Below, one piece after another: positions 1-8,674 of a DNA stretch of 64,000 nt. The translations under genes and the position numbers were made by a program. The notes under the pieces were generated by a model that worked only from the letters and a program-made list of their open reading frames with translations, did no database searches and had not been told where the DNA came from. Origin of the DNA: Methylococcales bacterium (GTDB lineage Bacteria; Pseudomonadota; Gammaproteobacteria; Methylococcales; Methylomonadaceae). Position 1 is the stretch's first letter; every line of letters starts with the position of its first letter. The stretch lies in NCBI GenBank assembly GCA_028707085.1, contig JAQTUW010000010.1, forward strand, positions 19,071-83,070, given 5' to 3'.

Positions 1-2
1 TT

Positions 3-941
3 GTGATCGATGGACAGGCTTTGAATATTTCCGCCAGCTTTGGCGTTACATTTTTCCATCCTTTTGCCGATACCGCCGAGGAGGCGCTGAAGCAGGCGGA
101 CACGGCCATGTATTTATCCAAAAAACATGGCAAAAACACCTATACATTTTATCATCCGGCCATGCAGGAAGCGGCTGATCTGCGCCTGTATTTTGAAACG
201 GAACTGCGTAACGCCGTTCATGCCGACCAGATAACTCTGGTTTATCAGCCCCAGTATGATCAGCATCAGCAGTTGCTGGGGTATGAAGCGCTGGCGCGCT
301 GGAATCATCCCGAAAAAGGCGAGATCATGCCCTCGGATTTTATTGCCATGGCAGAGGAAACCGGCATTATTATCGAGATGGGTGAAAAAATCCTGTCGAT
401 TGCCTGTGCGCAGATGGCCGAATGGCAGCGTGGCGGGGCGACTGTGCCGATGTTGTCCATCAACGTCAGTCCCACCCAGTTCAATCACCACAATTTTGTG
501 GACAGGGTATTGGCGATTTTCAAAGCCACGGAGATCGATCCGGCGAAAATTACCCTGGAAGTTACCGAGAATCTGATCATCAGCAATGTGGATGAAGTCA
601 TAGACAAGATGAATGCGCTTAAAACCTGGGGCGTCAGGTTTGCGATCGATGATTTTGGAACCGGTTATTCATCTTTGGCGTATCTGAAAAAATTGCCTAT
701 CGATCAGTTGAAAATCGATCGTTCCTTCATCAAGGACATTGTCAATAACAATAACGATGCGGTGATCGTCAATACCATTTTGTCCATGGCCGAACATCTG
801 CGGATGGAAATAATTGCCGAAGGCGTGGAAAATCAGGCGCAAAACGATCATTTGATCAAGTCAGGCTGCAAGGGTTTCCAGGGGTACTGGCTGTGCCCGC
901 CTTTGCATGGATATGAAGTGTTTCAGTCAGGATTCTGCTGA
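3..941 (+). CDS. GGDEF-EAL protein, C-terminal part (partial)
   Basis: This is the 3' part of a cyclic-di-GMP turnover protein; the reading frame runs off the left edge, so the start is outside the window. Residues 10-50 of the visible part match the end of a GGDEF domain (SFGV, ADTAMY, KKHGKN). A full EAL phosphodiesterase domain follows, with EALARW at 95-100, NVSPTQF at 154-160, EVTEN at 186-190, DDFGTGYSS at 216-224 and KIDRSFI at 237-243. The metal-binding and catalytic residues of active EAL enzymes are therefore present. The family hydrolyses c-di-GMP to pGpG. Whether the GGDEF half is active cannot be judged, because its signature motif lies upstream. Confidence 0.93.
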   Translation: MIDGQALNISASFGVTFFHPFADTAEEALKQADTAMYLSKKHGKNTYTFYHPAMQEAADLRLYFETELRNAVHADQITLVYQPQYDQHQQLLGYEALARWNHPEKGEIMPSDFIAMAEETGIIIEMGEKILSIACAQMAEWQRGGATVPMLSINVSPTQFNHHNFVDRVLAIFKATEIDPAKITLEVTENLIISNVDEVIDKMNALKTWGVRFAIDDFGTGYSSLAYLKKLPIDQLKIDRSFIKDIVNNNNDAVIVNTILSMAEHLRMEIIAEGVENQAQNDHLIKSGCKGFQGYWLCPPLHGYEVFQSGFC

Positions 942-958
942 ACGATGCGCTTCGGCCG

Positions 959-1744
959 TCAGTCCGCTGTTGCCGGCCTGTTCCGGTAAAACCACATCTG
1001 GTAAATACTCAATAAAATCTGCGCGCCCATGGACAGCCCCATCAGCGCGCCGCTTAGCACCACGACGTAGGCGAATTCCGGAAGCGTCCGGGTAATAAAC
1101 CAGGATAACACGTCCAGCAGCATCGCCACGAAAGGAATGACGACCGCCACTCGCTTTACATAAATATTGATGTCGCAAAGCAGAAAAATTCTGCCGATAA
1201 AATACAGGATAAAGGCAATGCCGAACAAATGGATATGCGAAACTCTGACCAGCGCCGGCACGGTTGCGCCGCTGGCATGGGCAACTTCGAATACGCCGTT
1301 GTAGTTTGTCAGATCCGGCAGCGAGGGGTTGATGGCCGGCGTATGGCAGAGCACGCAATCGCGATTCAAAATGGGGGCGATCCGTTCCTTATAGCCGGAT
1401 TCCTCGGCGCCATTGTTTATCCATCTTAAAATGCTTTCCTTGTCACTTTTGTATTTGAGGTTGGGTTCCATGATGCCGTTGATTGCCGACGCCAGTCGGG
1501 TTTGATGGCTGGAGCCGTGATACATGATGACGATATCCTCAATGGAAACGCCGGGTTTGCCGTCTCGGCCCTGAACGGTGTAATACAAATTGACCAGTGC
1601 CACGAGATAACCCAGGCCTATGGTTAGCAGAAAAACCGTGTTTAGGATGCGTTCGCTGACGGAAATATCGCTGAAACGGGTATAGGGTTTGGTCATGGCG
1701 AGCGGGTCAGGGAAAATGGAAGGTGGATGAATCTTGAAAAACAT
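959..1744 (-). CDS. Membrane protein with one CxxCH heme motif
   Basis: A 261-residue protein with a predicted membrane segment at about 34-56, a hydrophilic stretch of about 110 residues, and three more segments between 166 and 250. The hydrophilic part carries CVLCH at 130-134, a c-type heme attachment motif, so it should face the periplasm. His170 and His172 at the edge of the second segment could serve as ligands, but this is a guess. I do not recognise a named family; a membrane-bound mono-heme cytochrome is the best description. The start at 1744 has a weak upstream GATGAAG; a second ATG at 1696 is possible. It stands alone, convergent with the EAL gene. Confidence 0.7.
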   Translation of the reverse strand: MFFKIHPPSIFPDPLAMTKPYTRFSDISVSERILNTVFLLTIGLGYLVALVNLYYTVQGRDGKPGVSIEDIVIMYHGSSHQTRLASAINGIMEPNLKYKSDKESILRWINNGAEESGYKERIAPILNRDCVLCHTPAINPSLPDLTNYNGVFEVAHASGATVPALVRVSHIHLFGIAFILYFIGRIFLLCDINIYVKRVAVVIPFVAMLLDVLSWFITRTLPEFAYVVVLSGALMGLSMGAQILLSIYQMWFYRNRPATAD

Positions 1745-1893
1745 TAATCTTCATCGAACACCAGTTTTGTTAAAAAACAATGGCATATTGATGGCGTCAG
1801 CTGTTTCGACGCACATCGGTAAGAATATTGCCATGACATGCCCCGGATTTCAGGATTCTATTATCCTACGAGCAGGCTTATTGGGAAAAATTT

Positions 1894-2520
1894 TTATCCT
1901 GTCGATTTATTTATGACGCCATACAGAAAAAGTTGGGTGGTTTCCTGGGCCCAGATTTCGATTTCGGCCTGATCCGGCGTTTCTTCCAGGCCAAGCTGAA
2001 GTCTTTGAAAGCGTTCGCCGCGCAAGGAACTGATGAATTGTTCCGCCAAAAAATGCGGATCCACAGAACGGATGTAGCCGGTCTGCTGCTGGCGGCTGAA
2101 AAAGTCGGCCAGATGGTCAAGGGTGCGTTTGGGGCCCTGCTCGTAAAACTGGATGGCAAGATCAGGAAAGCGTGGTGATTCCCCTAGCAGGATGGCGCGG
2201 ATTCTGATCACGTCCGGCCGGGTGACGCGGTATAAAAACAGCTTGGCGAAGGTCGTCAGCGCTTGCTCCATGGGGGCATCCTGATCCAGCAGCGTTTCGA
2301 TGAACTGGTCGCTGCAGCGCCTGATCAGGGCGCCGAACAGGCCGGCCTTGTCGCCAAACTGGTTGTAAATAGTCCGCAGGGATACCCGCGCGCTACGGGC
2401 AATGGTCTCCATGCTGAGATTGCCGTAGCCATTTTCCAGAAAAAGCTGGCTTGCGGCATCCAGCAATCTATCGTGGCTTAATTGTTCTTCACCCTTACAT
2501 GGGCGTCCACATCTAATCAT
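1894..2520 (-). CDS. TetR/AcrR family transcriptional regulator
   Basis: A 208-residue TetR-type repressor. The N-terminal helix-turn-helix spans about residues 15-60, with the typical pattern LLDAASQLFLENGYGNLSME and then IARSARVSLRTIYNQFGDK. The rest is an all-helical ligand-binding and dimerisation domain. It is transcribed divergently from the RND efflux operon, 109 bases away, and a large palindrome lies in the shared gap. This is the usual layout for a local repressor of a multidrug pump (compare AcrR), so autorepression and repression of the pump are likely. The ligand is unknown. Confidence 0.92.
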   Translation of the reverse strand: MIRCGRPCKGEEQLSHDRLLDAASQLFLENGYGNLSMETIARSARVSLRTIYNQFGDKAGLFGALIRRCSDQFIETLLDQDAPMEQALTTFAKLFLYRVTRPDVIRIRAILLGESPRFPDLAIQFYEQGPKRTLDHLADFFSRQQQTGYIRSVDPHFLAEQFISSLRGERFQRLQLGLEETPDQAEIEIWAQETTQLFLYGVINKSTG

Positions 2521-2544
2521 GCAGTAGTTCTCATAAAAAGCAAG

Positions 2545-2574
2545 TTGACTTATATAAAGGCAATAATCTAGACT
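2545..2574 (+). promoter_or_regulatory. Candidate promoter of the RND efflux operon
   Basis: TTGACT at 2545-2550 and TAGACT at 2569-2574, 18 bases apart, resemble -35 and -10 elements. The -10 element runs into the left arm of the palindromic operator, so a bound repressor would block RNA polymerase. Inferred from sequence only. Confidence 0.5.
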
Positions 2575-2601
2575 AAACGGTAACGAACATTACCGTTTAG
2601 T
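2572..2601. promoter_or_regulatory. Palindromic operator for the TetR regulator
   Basis: A perfect inverted repeat with 12-base arms, ACTAAACGGTAA at 2572-2583 and TTACCGTTTAGT at 2590-2601, around a 6-base centre. Size and symmetry fit binding by TetR dimers. It overlaps the likely -10 region and lies 28 bases before the start codon of the efflux operon. Confidence 0.8.
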
Positions 2602-2629
2602 TTCTGCAAAAACTAGGAGCCCCAAAAAA

Positions 2630-3880
2630 ATGGAACAATATACAGGCAATCCAGAGGCTGTTGCGCAAAGATTTTCACAGTTGCGATGTTTTTCACAGTT
2701 ACGGCAGGCCAAGGCGATGGGTCTCAATCAAGGCATAAAGGCAAGAATGTTTTTGCTTTGCATGGGGTTGCCGTTGATACTCGGCGGCTGCGGACAGGGA
2801 GAATCGGCTTTGGCGGTAATGCCGCCGCCGGTTGTTAAAGTCGCCCAGCCGTTGAGTCGCAATGCGACGGAATGGGACGAGTATACCGGCAGGGTGGAGG
2901 CGATCAATGCGGTTGATGTCAGGGCCAGGGTCGGCGGCTATCTGGAAAAGGTCAATTTTACGGCCGGCGCTAAAGTGAACAAGGGCGATTTGTTGTTTCA
3001 GATCGATCCCAGGCCCTATAAGGCCCAGCTTAATTACGCGACAGCCGAGCTGGAAAGAGCCCGATCCCGGCATGAACTGGCCAGAAACGATTTGCGTCGC
3101 GCCGAAAGTCTCTATAACGAGAAAGCCATCTCGGCCGAAGAATTCGACATGCGCAGCAAGGGTTTGCGCGAGGCCGCGGCTGCGGTGGAATCTGCCGAAG
3201 CCAATCTCTATAGCGCCCGCATCAATCTCGATTATTGCGAAATACGGGCTCCCATCACTGGCCGCATAGCCCGGGAACTGATCACCGCCGGCAATCTGGT
3301 GACCGGTGGAGATACCACGGTACTGACCAGCATTGTTTCTATCGATCCGGTTTATGTGTATATGGATGTCGATGAACAGGCGGTACTCAAATACCGGCGG
3401 CAAAGACTGCAACAGGGCCGTGGCTCCGGCGATCTGAAGGGCACGCCGGTGGAGCTGGCCGTTGCCGACGAGGCAGGCTATCCGCACAAGGGGCAGATAG
3501 ATTATGTCTCGCCGCGCGAAGACGCCGCCACCGGTACCGTGACCTTGCGAGCGGTGTTCTCCAATCCGGATGAATTGTTGAGTCCGGGGTTCTTTGCCCA
3601 TAGCAGGGTGCGTAGCGCCACGCCTTATTCTGCGCTGCTGATACCGGACAAGGCGATAGCCACCGACCAGGCGCAACGCTTTGTCTGGGTGGTGAGTCAG
3701 GATAATCATGCAGCGTATCGCAAAGTGGAGCCAGGGGCGCGGATAGGGCAAATGCGGGTGATTACCCAGGGTTTGCAGGCCGGGGAATGGGTGGTGGTTG
3801 ATGGTTTGCAGAAATTGAAGCCAGGCGCTCCGGTCAAAGCGGAGCAGATAGTTCTGACTGAACGGCAAGAGAATCAATAA
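2630..3880 (+). CDS. RND efflux periplasmic adaptor (MexA/AcrA type)
   Basis: Membrane fusion protein of a tripartite RND pump, 416 residues. It should be a lipoprotein of the inner membrane: a hydrophobic stretch ends in the lipobox LGGC with Cys54. A biotinyl-lipoyl-like domain and the alpha-helical hairpin follow (about residues 85-240, with VRARVGGYLEKV and DLLFQIDPRPYKAQL), then beta-barrel domains with VYVYMDVDEQ and SPGFFAHSRVR. The start is supported by AGGAG ten bases upstream, but it leaves about 38 residues ahead of the signal peptide, including an in-frame duplication of FSQLR. An ATG at 2717 or 2747 would give a more usual signal peptide. First gene of the operon with the pump and outer membrane channel. 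Confidence 0.93.
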   Translation: MEQYTGNPEAVAQRFSQLRCFSQLRQAKAMGLNQGIKARMFLLCMGLPLILGGCGQGESALAVMPPPVVKVAQPLSRNATEWDEYTGRVEAINAVDVRARVGGYLEKVNFTAGAKVNKGDLLFQIDPRPYKAQLNYATAELERARSRHELARNDLRRAESLYNEKAISAEEFDMRSKGLREAAAAVESAEANLYSARINLDYCEIRAPITGRIARELITAGNLVTGGDTTVLTSIVSIDPVYVYMDVDEQAVLKYRRQRLQQGRGSGDLKGTPVELAVADEAGYPHKGQIDYVSPREDAATGTVTLRAVFSNPDELLSPGFFAHSRVRSATPYSALLIPDKAIATDQAQRFVWVVSQDNHAAYRKVEPGARIGQMRVITQGLQAGEWVVVDGLQKLKPGAPVKAEQIVLTERQENQ

Positions 3881-3883
3881 CAC

Positions 3884-6800
3884 ATGGAAAAGTTTACCAA
3901 TTTTTTTATTGACAGGCCGATTTTTGCTTCGGTGCTGTCCATCGTCATCGTACTGGTCGGCGGTCTGGCGCTGATCGGTCTGCCCATTACCCAATATCCG
4001 GAAATTGCGCCGCCGACCGTGGTTGTTAGCGCGTCATATCCGGGCGCCAACGCCAATGTGGTGGCGGAAACGGTCGCCACGCCCATCGAACAGGAAGTGA
4101 ACGGCGTCGAAGATATGCTGTATATGTCCTCCACATCCACCAATAGCGGCAGTATGGCGCTGACCATTACCTTCAGGCCGGGCTCCAATCTGGATAAGGC
4201 GCAGGTTCTGGTTCAAAACCGGGTGGCCCTGGCGGAGCCCAGATTGCCTGAAGAAGTCAGGCGGCAGGGTCTCAGCATCAAGAAAAGCAGTCCGGATTTA
4301 AGTCTGGTGGTGAACCTGGTCTCGCCCGACAAACGTTATGACAGCATTTATCTCAGCAACTATGCGCTGTTGCAAATCAAGGACACCCTGGCCCGTTTGC
4401 CGGGCGTGGGCGATATCATGGTGTTTGGCGCCCGCGACTATAGTATGAGGCTGTGGCTGAATCCCGAAAAAATAGCCGCCCGCAATCTGACCGCCGGCGA
4501 GGTGATTGAAGCGGTTCGCGAACAAAACGTTCAGGTTGCGGCCGGGGTGGTCGGGCAGCAGCCAGCGGCGGACAGCCCGGACTTTCAATATACCGTCAGC
4601 GCCCAGGGGCGGTTGACGGAACCGGAACAGTTTGGGGCAATCGTCATCAAACAAGGCCGCAACGGCCAGTTGACACGGCTACGGGATGTGGCGCGGGTTG
4701 AAATGGGTGCCAAGGACTACAATGCGGTATTGCATCTGGATGGCGAGCCTACGGTTGGGCTGGCTATTTTCCAGTTACCGGGCTCCAATGCCCTGGAGAC
4801 CAAAAAGGCCGTGGTCGATGCCATGGAAAAGTTGAAAACCCGCTTTCCGGAAGGCCTGGATTATGTGCTGGTTTACGATACCGTGGTCTTTATCCAGAAA
4901 TCGATCGATGCGGTGACCAAAACCCTGTTCGAAGCGATTTTGCTGGTGGTGTTCGTGGTCATCCTGTTTTTGCAGAACTGGCGGGCGGCGTTGATTCCCA
5001 TGCTGGCCGTGCCGGTATCATTGATCGGCGCTTTTGCAGTGATGGCTGCGCTGGGGCTGTCGCTGAACACTTTGTCGCTGTTCGGTCTGGTGCTGGCAAT
5101 CGGCATCGTGGTGGACGACGCCATCGTGGTGGTGGAAAACGTGGAGCGGCATATCGCCCAGGGTCTTGGAGCCAGAGAGGCCACGCGACTGGCGATGCAC
5201 GAGGTGGTCGGGCCCATCGTCGCCACTGCGCTGGTGCTGGTTGCGGTTTTTGTGCCGACCGCATTCATTACCGGGGTGTCGGGCGCATTTTATAAACAGT
5301 TTGCCCTGACTATCGCCGTGTCCACCGTCATTTCCGCCTTCAACTCGCTGACCTTGAGTCCGGCTCTGTGCGCGTTGCTGCTGGACAGGGCGCATGGCGA
5401 TAAGGACGCCTTCACCCGGTTGTTCGATCGGGCGTTCGGCTGGTTCTTTACTCGGTTCAACCGCTTTTTCGATGAAGTCAGCACAGCGTATTCCCGGCTG
5501 GTGGGCAGGCTGATCAGAATGACGGCGGTGGTCTTGCTGCTGTATGTCGGTCTGAATGGCCTGAACGTACTATTGTTTCAGAAAGTGCCCAGCGGTTTTA
5601 TCCCGCAGCAGGATCAGGGCTATCTTATTCTCTATGTGCAATTGCCGGATGCCGCTTCCCTGGCGCGCACCGAGGATGTAGTCAGGCAGGCCAACAGCAT
5701 CATCATGGCGACTGACGGTATCGCGCATGTCAACGAATATGTCGGCTGGTCGATTTTGACCCGAGCCAGTCAATCCAATGTGGCCACTATGTTTGCCCGG
5801 CTCAAATCTTTTGAACAGCGTACCGGACATGCCGATCTTTATGCGGACGCCATCATCAAAAATCTGAATCAGCGGCTGGCTGTAATTCCCGACGCCAGGA
5901 TAGCGGTGTTTGCGCCGCCGCCGGTCAGAGGCATGAGCGCCGTGGGCGGTTTCAAAGTGCAAATCGAAGACCGCTCCAATGCCGGCCTGGATGAGTTGCA
6001 GCGGGTGACGTCGGATCTGATCGGCAAAGGCAATCAACAGGCAGGTCTGGCGGGTTTGTTCACCACTTTCCGGGCCGGTGTGCCGCAATTGTTTGTGGAT
6101 GTCGATCGGGCCAGGGCCAAAGCCATGAATGTGCCGCTGCAGGATATTTTCGATACGCTGCAGATTTATCTTGGATCTTTATATGTGAATGATTTCAATA
6201 GTTTCGGTAGGACTTATCAGGTTGTGGCCCAAGCGGATTCCCAGTTCAGAATGACGCCTGAAGATATTCTGGAATTGAAGACCAAAAATGCCGCCGGTGG
6301 CATGGTGCCGCTGGGCGCCATTGCTGATGTTCGCGAGATTGTCGGGCCGGATAAGGTGACCCGCTATAATATGTACCCCTCCGCGGAAATAAACGGCAGC
6401 ACCTTGCCGGGGATCAGTTCCGGTCAGGCCATTTCCATCATGGATCGGCTATTGGCCGCCGAGTTGCCGCCGGGTTTTGATTTTGAATGGACGGAGCTGA
6501 CCTTGCAGCAGGTGCTGGCGGGCAATGTGGCCTTTCTGGTTTTTCCGCTCAGCGTCATTTTTGTGTTTCTGGCGCTGGCTGCGCAATACGAAAGTTGGTC
6601 GTTGCCCTTTGCGGTGATTCTGATTGTGCCGATGTGTATTCTGTCTGCAATGACAGGCTTGTGGTTGAGCCATATGGATAACAATATTTTTACCCAGATC
6701 GGTTTTATCGTGCTGGTTGGTCTGGCCAGCAAAAACGCCATTCTGATTGTGGAGTTCGCCAAACGCCGCCAAGAAGCGGGAGCCGGCATACTGGAGGCGG

Positions 6801-7066
6801 CGGTCGAAGCGTCCCGAATCAGGCTGCGGCCAATTTTGATGACCTCTTTCGCTTTTATCATGGGGGTATTCCCCTTGGTGGTCGCCAGCGGCGCCGGGGC
6901 GGAATCGCGGCAGGTGCTGGGCACTGCAATGTTTAGCGGCATGATAGGGGTGACGCTGTTCGGGCTGTTGCTGACGCCGGTGTTTTATGTCGCCGTTCAG
7001 CTATGGGTTCGGCGTCCGGGAGCGAAGGATGATGGACAAACCATGCCGTCGCATCGGCATTCCTAG
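3884..7066 (+). CDS. RND efflux inner membrane transporter (HAE1 family, MexB/AcrB type)
   Basis: The proton-driven pump subunit, 1060 residues, usual length for the hydrophobe/amphiphile efflux family. It has two similar halves, each with a first membrane helix followed by a large periplasmic loop. The proton relay is visible: paired Asp in GIVVDDAIVVVENVERH near residue 410 and the matching Lys in GLASKNAILIVEF near 950. The N-terminus (FFIDRPIFASVLSIVIVLVG) is the family signature. It starts three bases after the adaptor gene stops. Substrates cannot be read from the sequence; solvents, dyes and antibiotics are typical for this family. Confidence 0.96.
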   Translation: MEKFTNFFIDRPIFASVLSIVIVLVGGLALIGLPITQYPEIAPPTVVVSASYPGANANVVAETVATPIEQEVNGVEDMLYMSSTSTNSGSMALTITFRPGSNLDKAQVLVQNRVALAEPRLPEEVRRQGLSIKKSSPDLSLVVNLVSPDKRYDSIYLSNYALLQIKDTLARLPGVGDIMVFGARDYSMRLWLNPEKIAARNLTAGEVIEAVREQNVQVAAGVVGQQPAADSPDFQYTVSAQGRLTEPEQFGAIVIKQGRNGQLTRLRDVARVEMGAKDYNAVLHLDGEPTVGLAIFQLPGSNALETKKAVVDAMEKLKTRFPEGLDYVLVYDTVVFIQKSIDAVTKTLFEAILLVVFVVILFLQNWRAALIPMLAVPVSLIGAFAVMAALGLSLNTLSLFGLVLAIGIVVDDAIVVVENVERHIAQGLGAREATRLAMHEVVGPIVATALVLVAVFVPTAFITGVSGAFYKQFALTIAVSTVISAFNSLTLSPALCALLLDRAHGDKDAFTRLFDRAFGWFFTRFNRFFDEVSTAYSRLVGRLIRMTAVVLLLYVGLNGLNVLLFQKVPSGFIPQQDQGYLILYVQLPDAASLARTEDVVRQANSIIMATDGIAHVNEYVGWSILTRASQSNVATMFARLKSFEQRTGHADLYADAIIKNLNQRLAVIPDARIAVFAPPPVRGMSAVGGFKVQIEDRSNAGLDELQRVTSDLIGKGNQQAGLAGLFTTFRAGVPQLFVDVDRARAKAMNVPLQDIFDTLQIYLGSLYVNDFNSFGRTYQVVAQADSQFRMTPEDILELKTKNAAGGMVPLGAIADVREIVGPDKVTRYNMYPSAEINGSTLPGISSGQAISIMDRLLAAELPPGFDFEWTELTLQQVLAGNVAFLVFPLSVIFVFLALAAQYESWSLPFAVILIVPMCILSAMTGLWLSHMDNNIFTQIGFIVLVGLASKNAILIVEFAKRRQEAGAGILEAAVEASRIRLRPILMTSFAFIMGVFPLVVASGAGAESRQVLGTAMFSGMIGVTLFGLLLTPVFYVAVQLWVRRPGAKDDGQTMPSHRHS

Positions 7067-7078
7067 GATAGGTGTTTT

Positions 7079-8566
7079 ATGATCAGGCATTTGCTATACC
7101 GAATCGGCGTGGAAACCGGCAGAAGCGCCGCCATGAAAAGGCTGGGCTTCAGTTTCCTGTTTTTCAGCGCACTATTGTTGAACGGCTGTGCTGTCGGGCC
7201 GGACTACCAGCCGCCCAAGGTGGACATTCCTGAAAACTTCGCCAACGCGGGGTCTGCCGAATATTCCGGGCATGAAGCCGAAGTCGGCTGGTGGAAGCTG
7301 TTTCACGACCGGCAACTCATGGTGCTTGTGGAACAAACCTTGAGCCATAATTATGACATGCAGGCTGCGCGGGCCAATCTTGGCGAAGCCAGGGCGCTGT
7401 ATCTGGAAGCGGGGCTGAATCTGTTACCGCAGGTCAGTGCGCATGGCAATTATACCGACACCCTGCGCAGTACGTCCTCGCTGAACAATCGGACTTATGT
7501 GCCGCGTGGTCTGCATTTGCTCAACACTGGATTCGACGCCTTCTGGGAAGTGGATTTTTTTGGGCGTGTGCGACGAAACGTCGAGGCGGTCGATGATGAA
7601 GTGGATGCGCAGCAGGCCAGCCTGCAGGACATAGGCGTAAGCCTGGTGGCCGAAGCCGCCCGGAATTATTTTGAATTGCGCGGACTGCAAAAACAATTGC
7701 AGGTTGCAGTGAAAAATGCCGAAAATCAAAAGATTACCCTGGAGTTGACGCAAAAGAAACTGGATAATGGCCGGGGAACGGAGCTGGATGTTTCCAGAGC
7801 GCTGGCGCAACTGGAAACCACCAGAGCGACCATTCCCGGACTAAAAATCGCAATCGCTCGCGCCATCCACCGGCTCGGGGTGCTTACCGGGCAATTGCCC
7901 GACGCCCTGACCGAAAAGCTCTCCCGGCCGCTGGATATGCCGGTAGCCCCGGATAGCATCGCCATAGGCAGTCCCGCGCAGTTATTGAAGCGACGTCCGG
8001 ATATCCGCGTTGCCGAGCGAACCCTGGCGGCGGCGACAGCGCGTATCGGCGTGGCGGTCGGCGATCTGTTTCCCAAAGTCACTTTCGTGGGAACGATCGG
8101 CCTGGAAGGCGGTACGTTCGGCAGCATGACGACGCCCGGTTCCGACAGTTATGCCTTCGGGCCCCGAATTAGCTGGGCATTTCTGGATATGGGCAGAGTG
8201 TATGCGAGAATAAAGGCGGCTGACGCCCGTGCGGCGGCCAGTCTGGCCCAATACCAGCAGACTGTTTTGAATGCGCTGGAAGAAACCGAGAATGCGCTGG
8301 TCTCCTATAATCAGGAGCGGGTCAGGCGGGCGTCGCTGGCGACGGCGGCCGCGGCCAGCGAAAGAGCCAATCAATTGGCCCACTTGCGCTATGAGGCGGG
8401 AGTTGCGGATTTTCTGACCGTACTGGACACCGAATTGCGATTGTTGCAGGATCAGAGCCAACTGGCCCAAAGCGAAACCGCCACCGCAACAGCGCTGACG
8501 GCAGTCTACAAGTCTCTGGCCGGCGGTTGGGAATCGGCGAAGGAAAAGACCGAAGCCGTCGATTGA
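7079..8566 (+). CDS. Outer membrane efflux lipoprotein (NodT/OprM family)
   Basis: The TolC-like exit channel of the pump, 495 residues. A signal peptide ends in the lipobox LLNGC (Cys37) followed by AVGPDYQPP, typical of the NodT subfamily. Two repeated helical hairpin regions follow, including VDFFGRVRRNVEA and RRPDIRVAERTLAAATARIG. It lies 12 bases after the pump gene and completes the tripartite set. The start at 7079 has GGATAGGTG upstream; an internal ATG at 7133 would give a shorter n-region before the signal peptide. Confidence 0.95.
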   Translation: MIRHLLYRIGVETGRSAAMKRLGFSFLFFSALLLNGCAVGPDYQPPKVDIPENFANAGSAEYSGHEAEVGWWKLFHDRQLMVLVEQTLSHNYDMQAARANLGEARALYLEAGLNLLPQVSAHGNYTDTLRSTSSLNNRTYVPRGLHLLNTGFDAFWEVDFFGRVRRNVEAVDDEVDAQQASLQDIGVSLVAEAARNYFELRGLQKQLQVAVKNAENQKITLELTQKKLDNGRGTELDVSRALAQLETTRATIPGLKIAIARAIHRLGVLTGQLPDALTEKLSRPLDMPVAPDSIAIGSPAQLLKRRPDIRVAERTLAAATARIGVAVGDLFPKVTFVGTIGLEGGTFGSMTTPGSDSYAFGPRISWAFLDMGRVYARIKAADARAAASLAQYQQTVLNALEETENALVSYNQERVRRASLATAAAASERANQLAHLRYEAGVADFLTVLDTELRLLQDQSQLAQSETATATALTAVYKSLAGGWESAKEKTEAVD

Positions 8567-8674
8567 TCGCAAGGCAATTTTGGGGGCGGAGGCCGGTTGT
8601 CTACAAACGGAATGGGCTTGCCACTAGCATTGAAAATGAAATTTTGAGAAACTGCCCGGCATTTTTCCCCGAAC

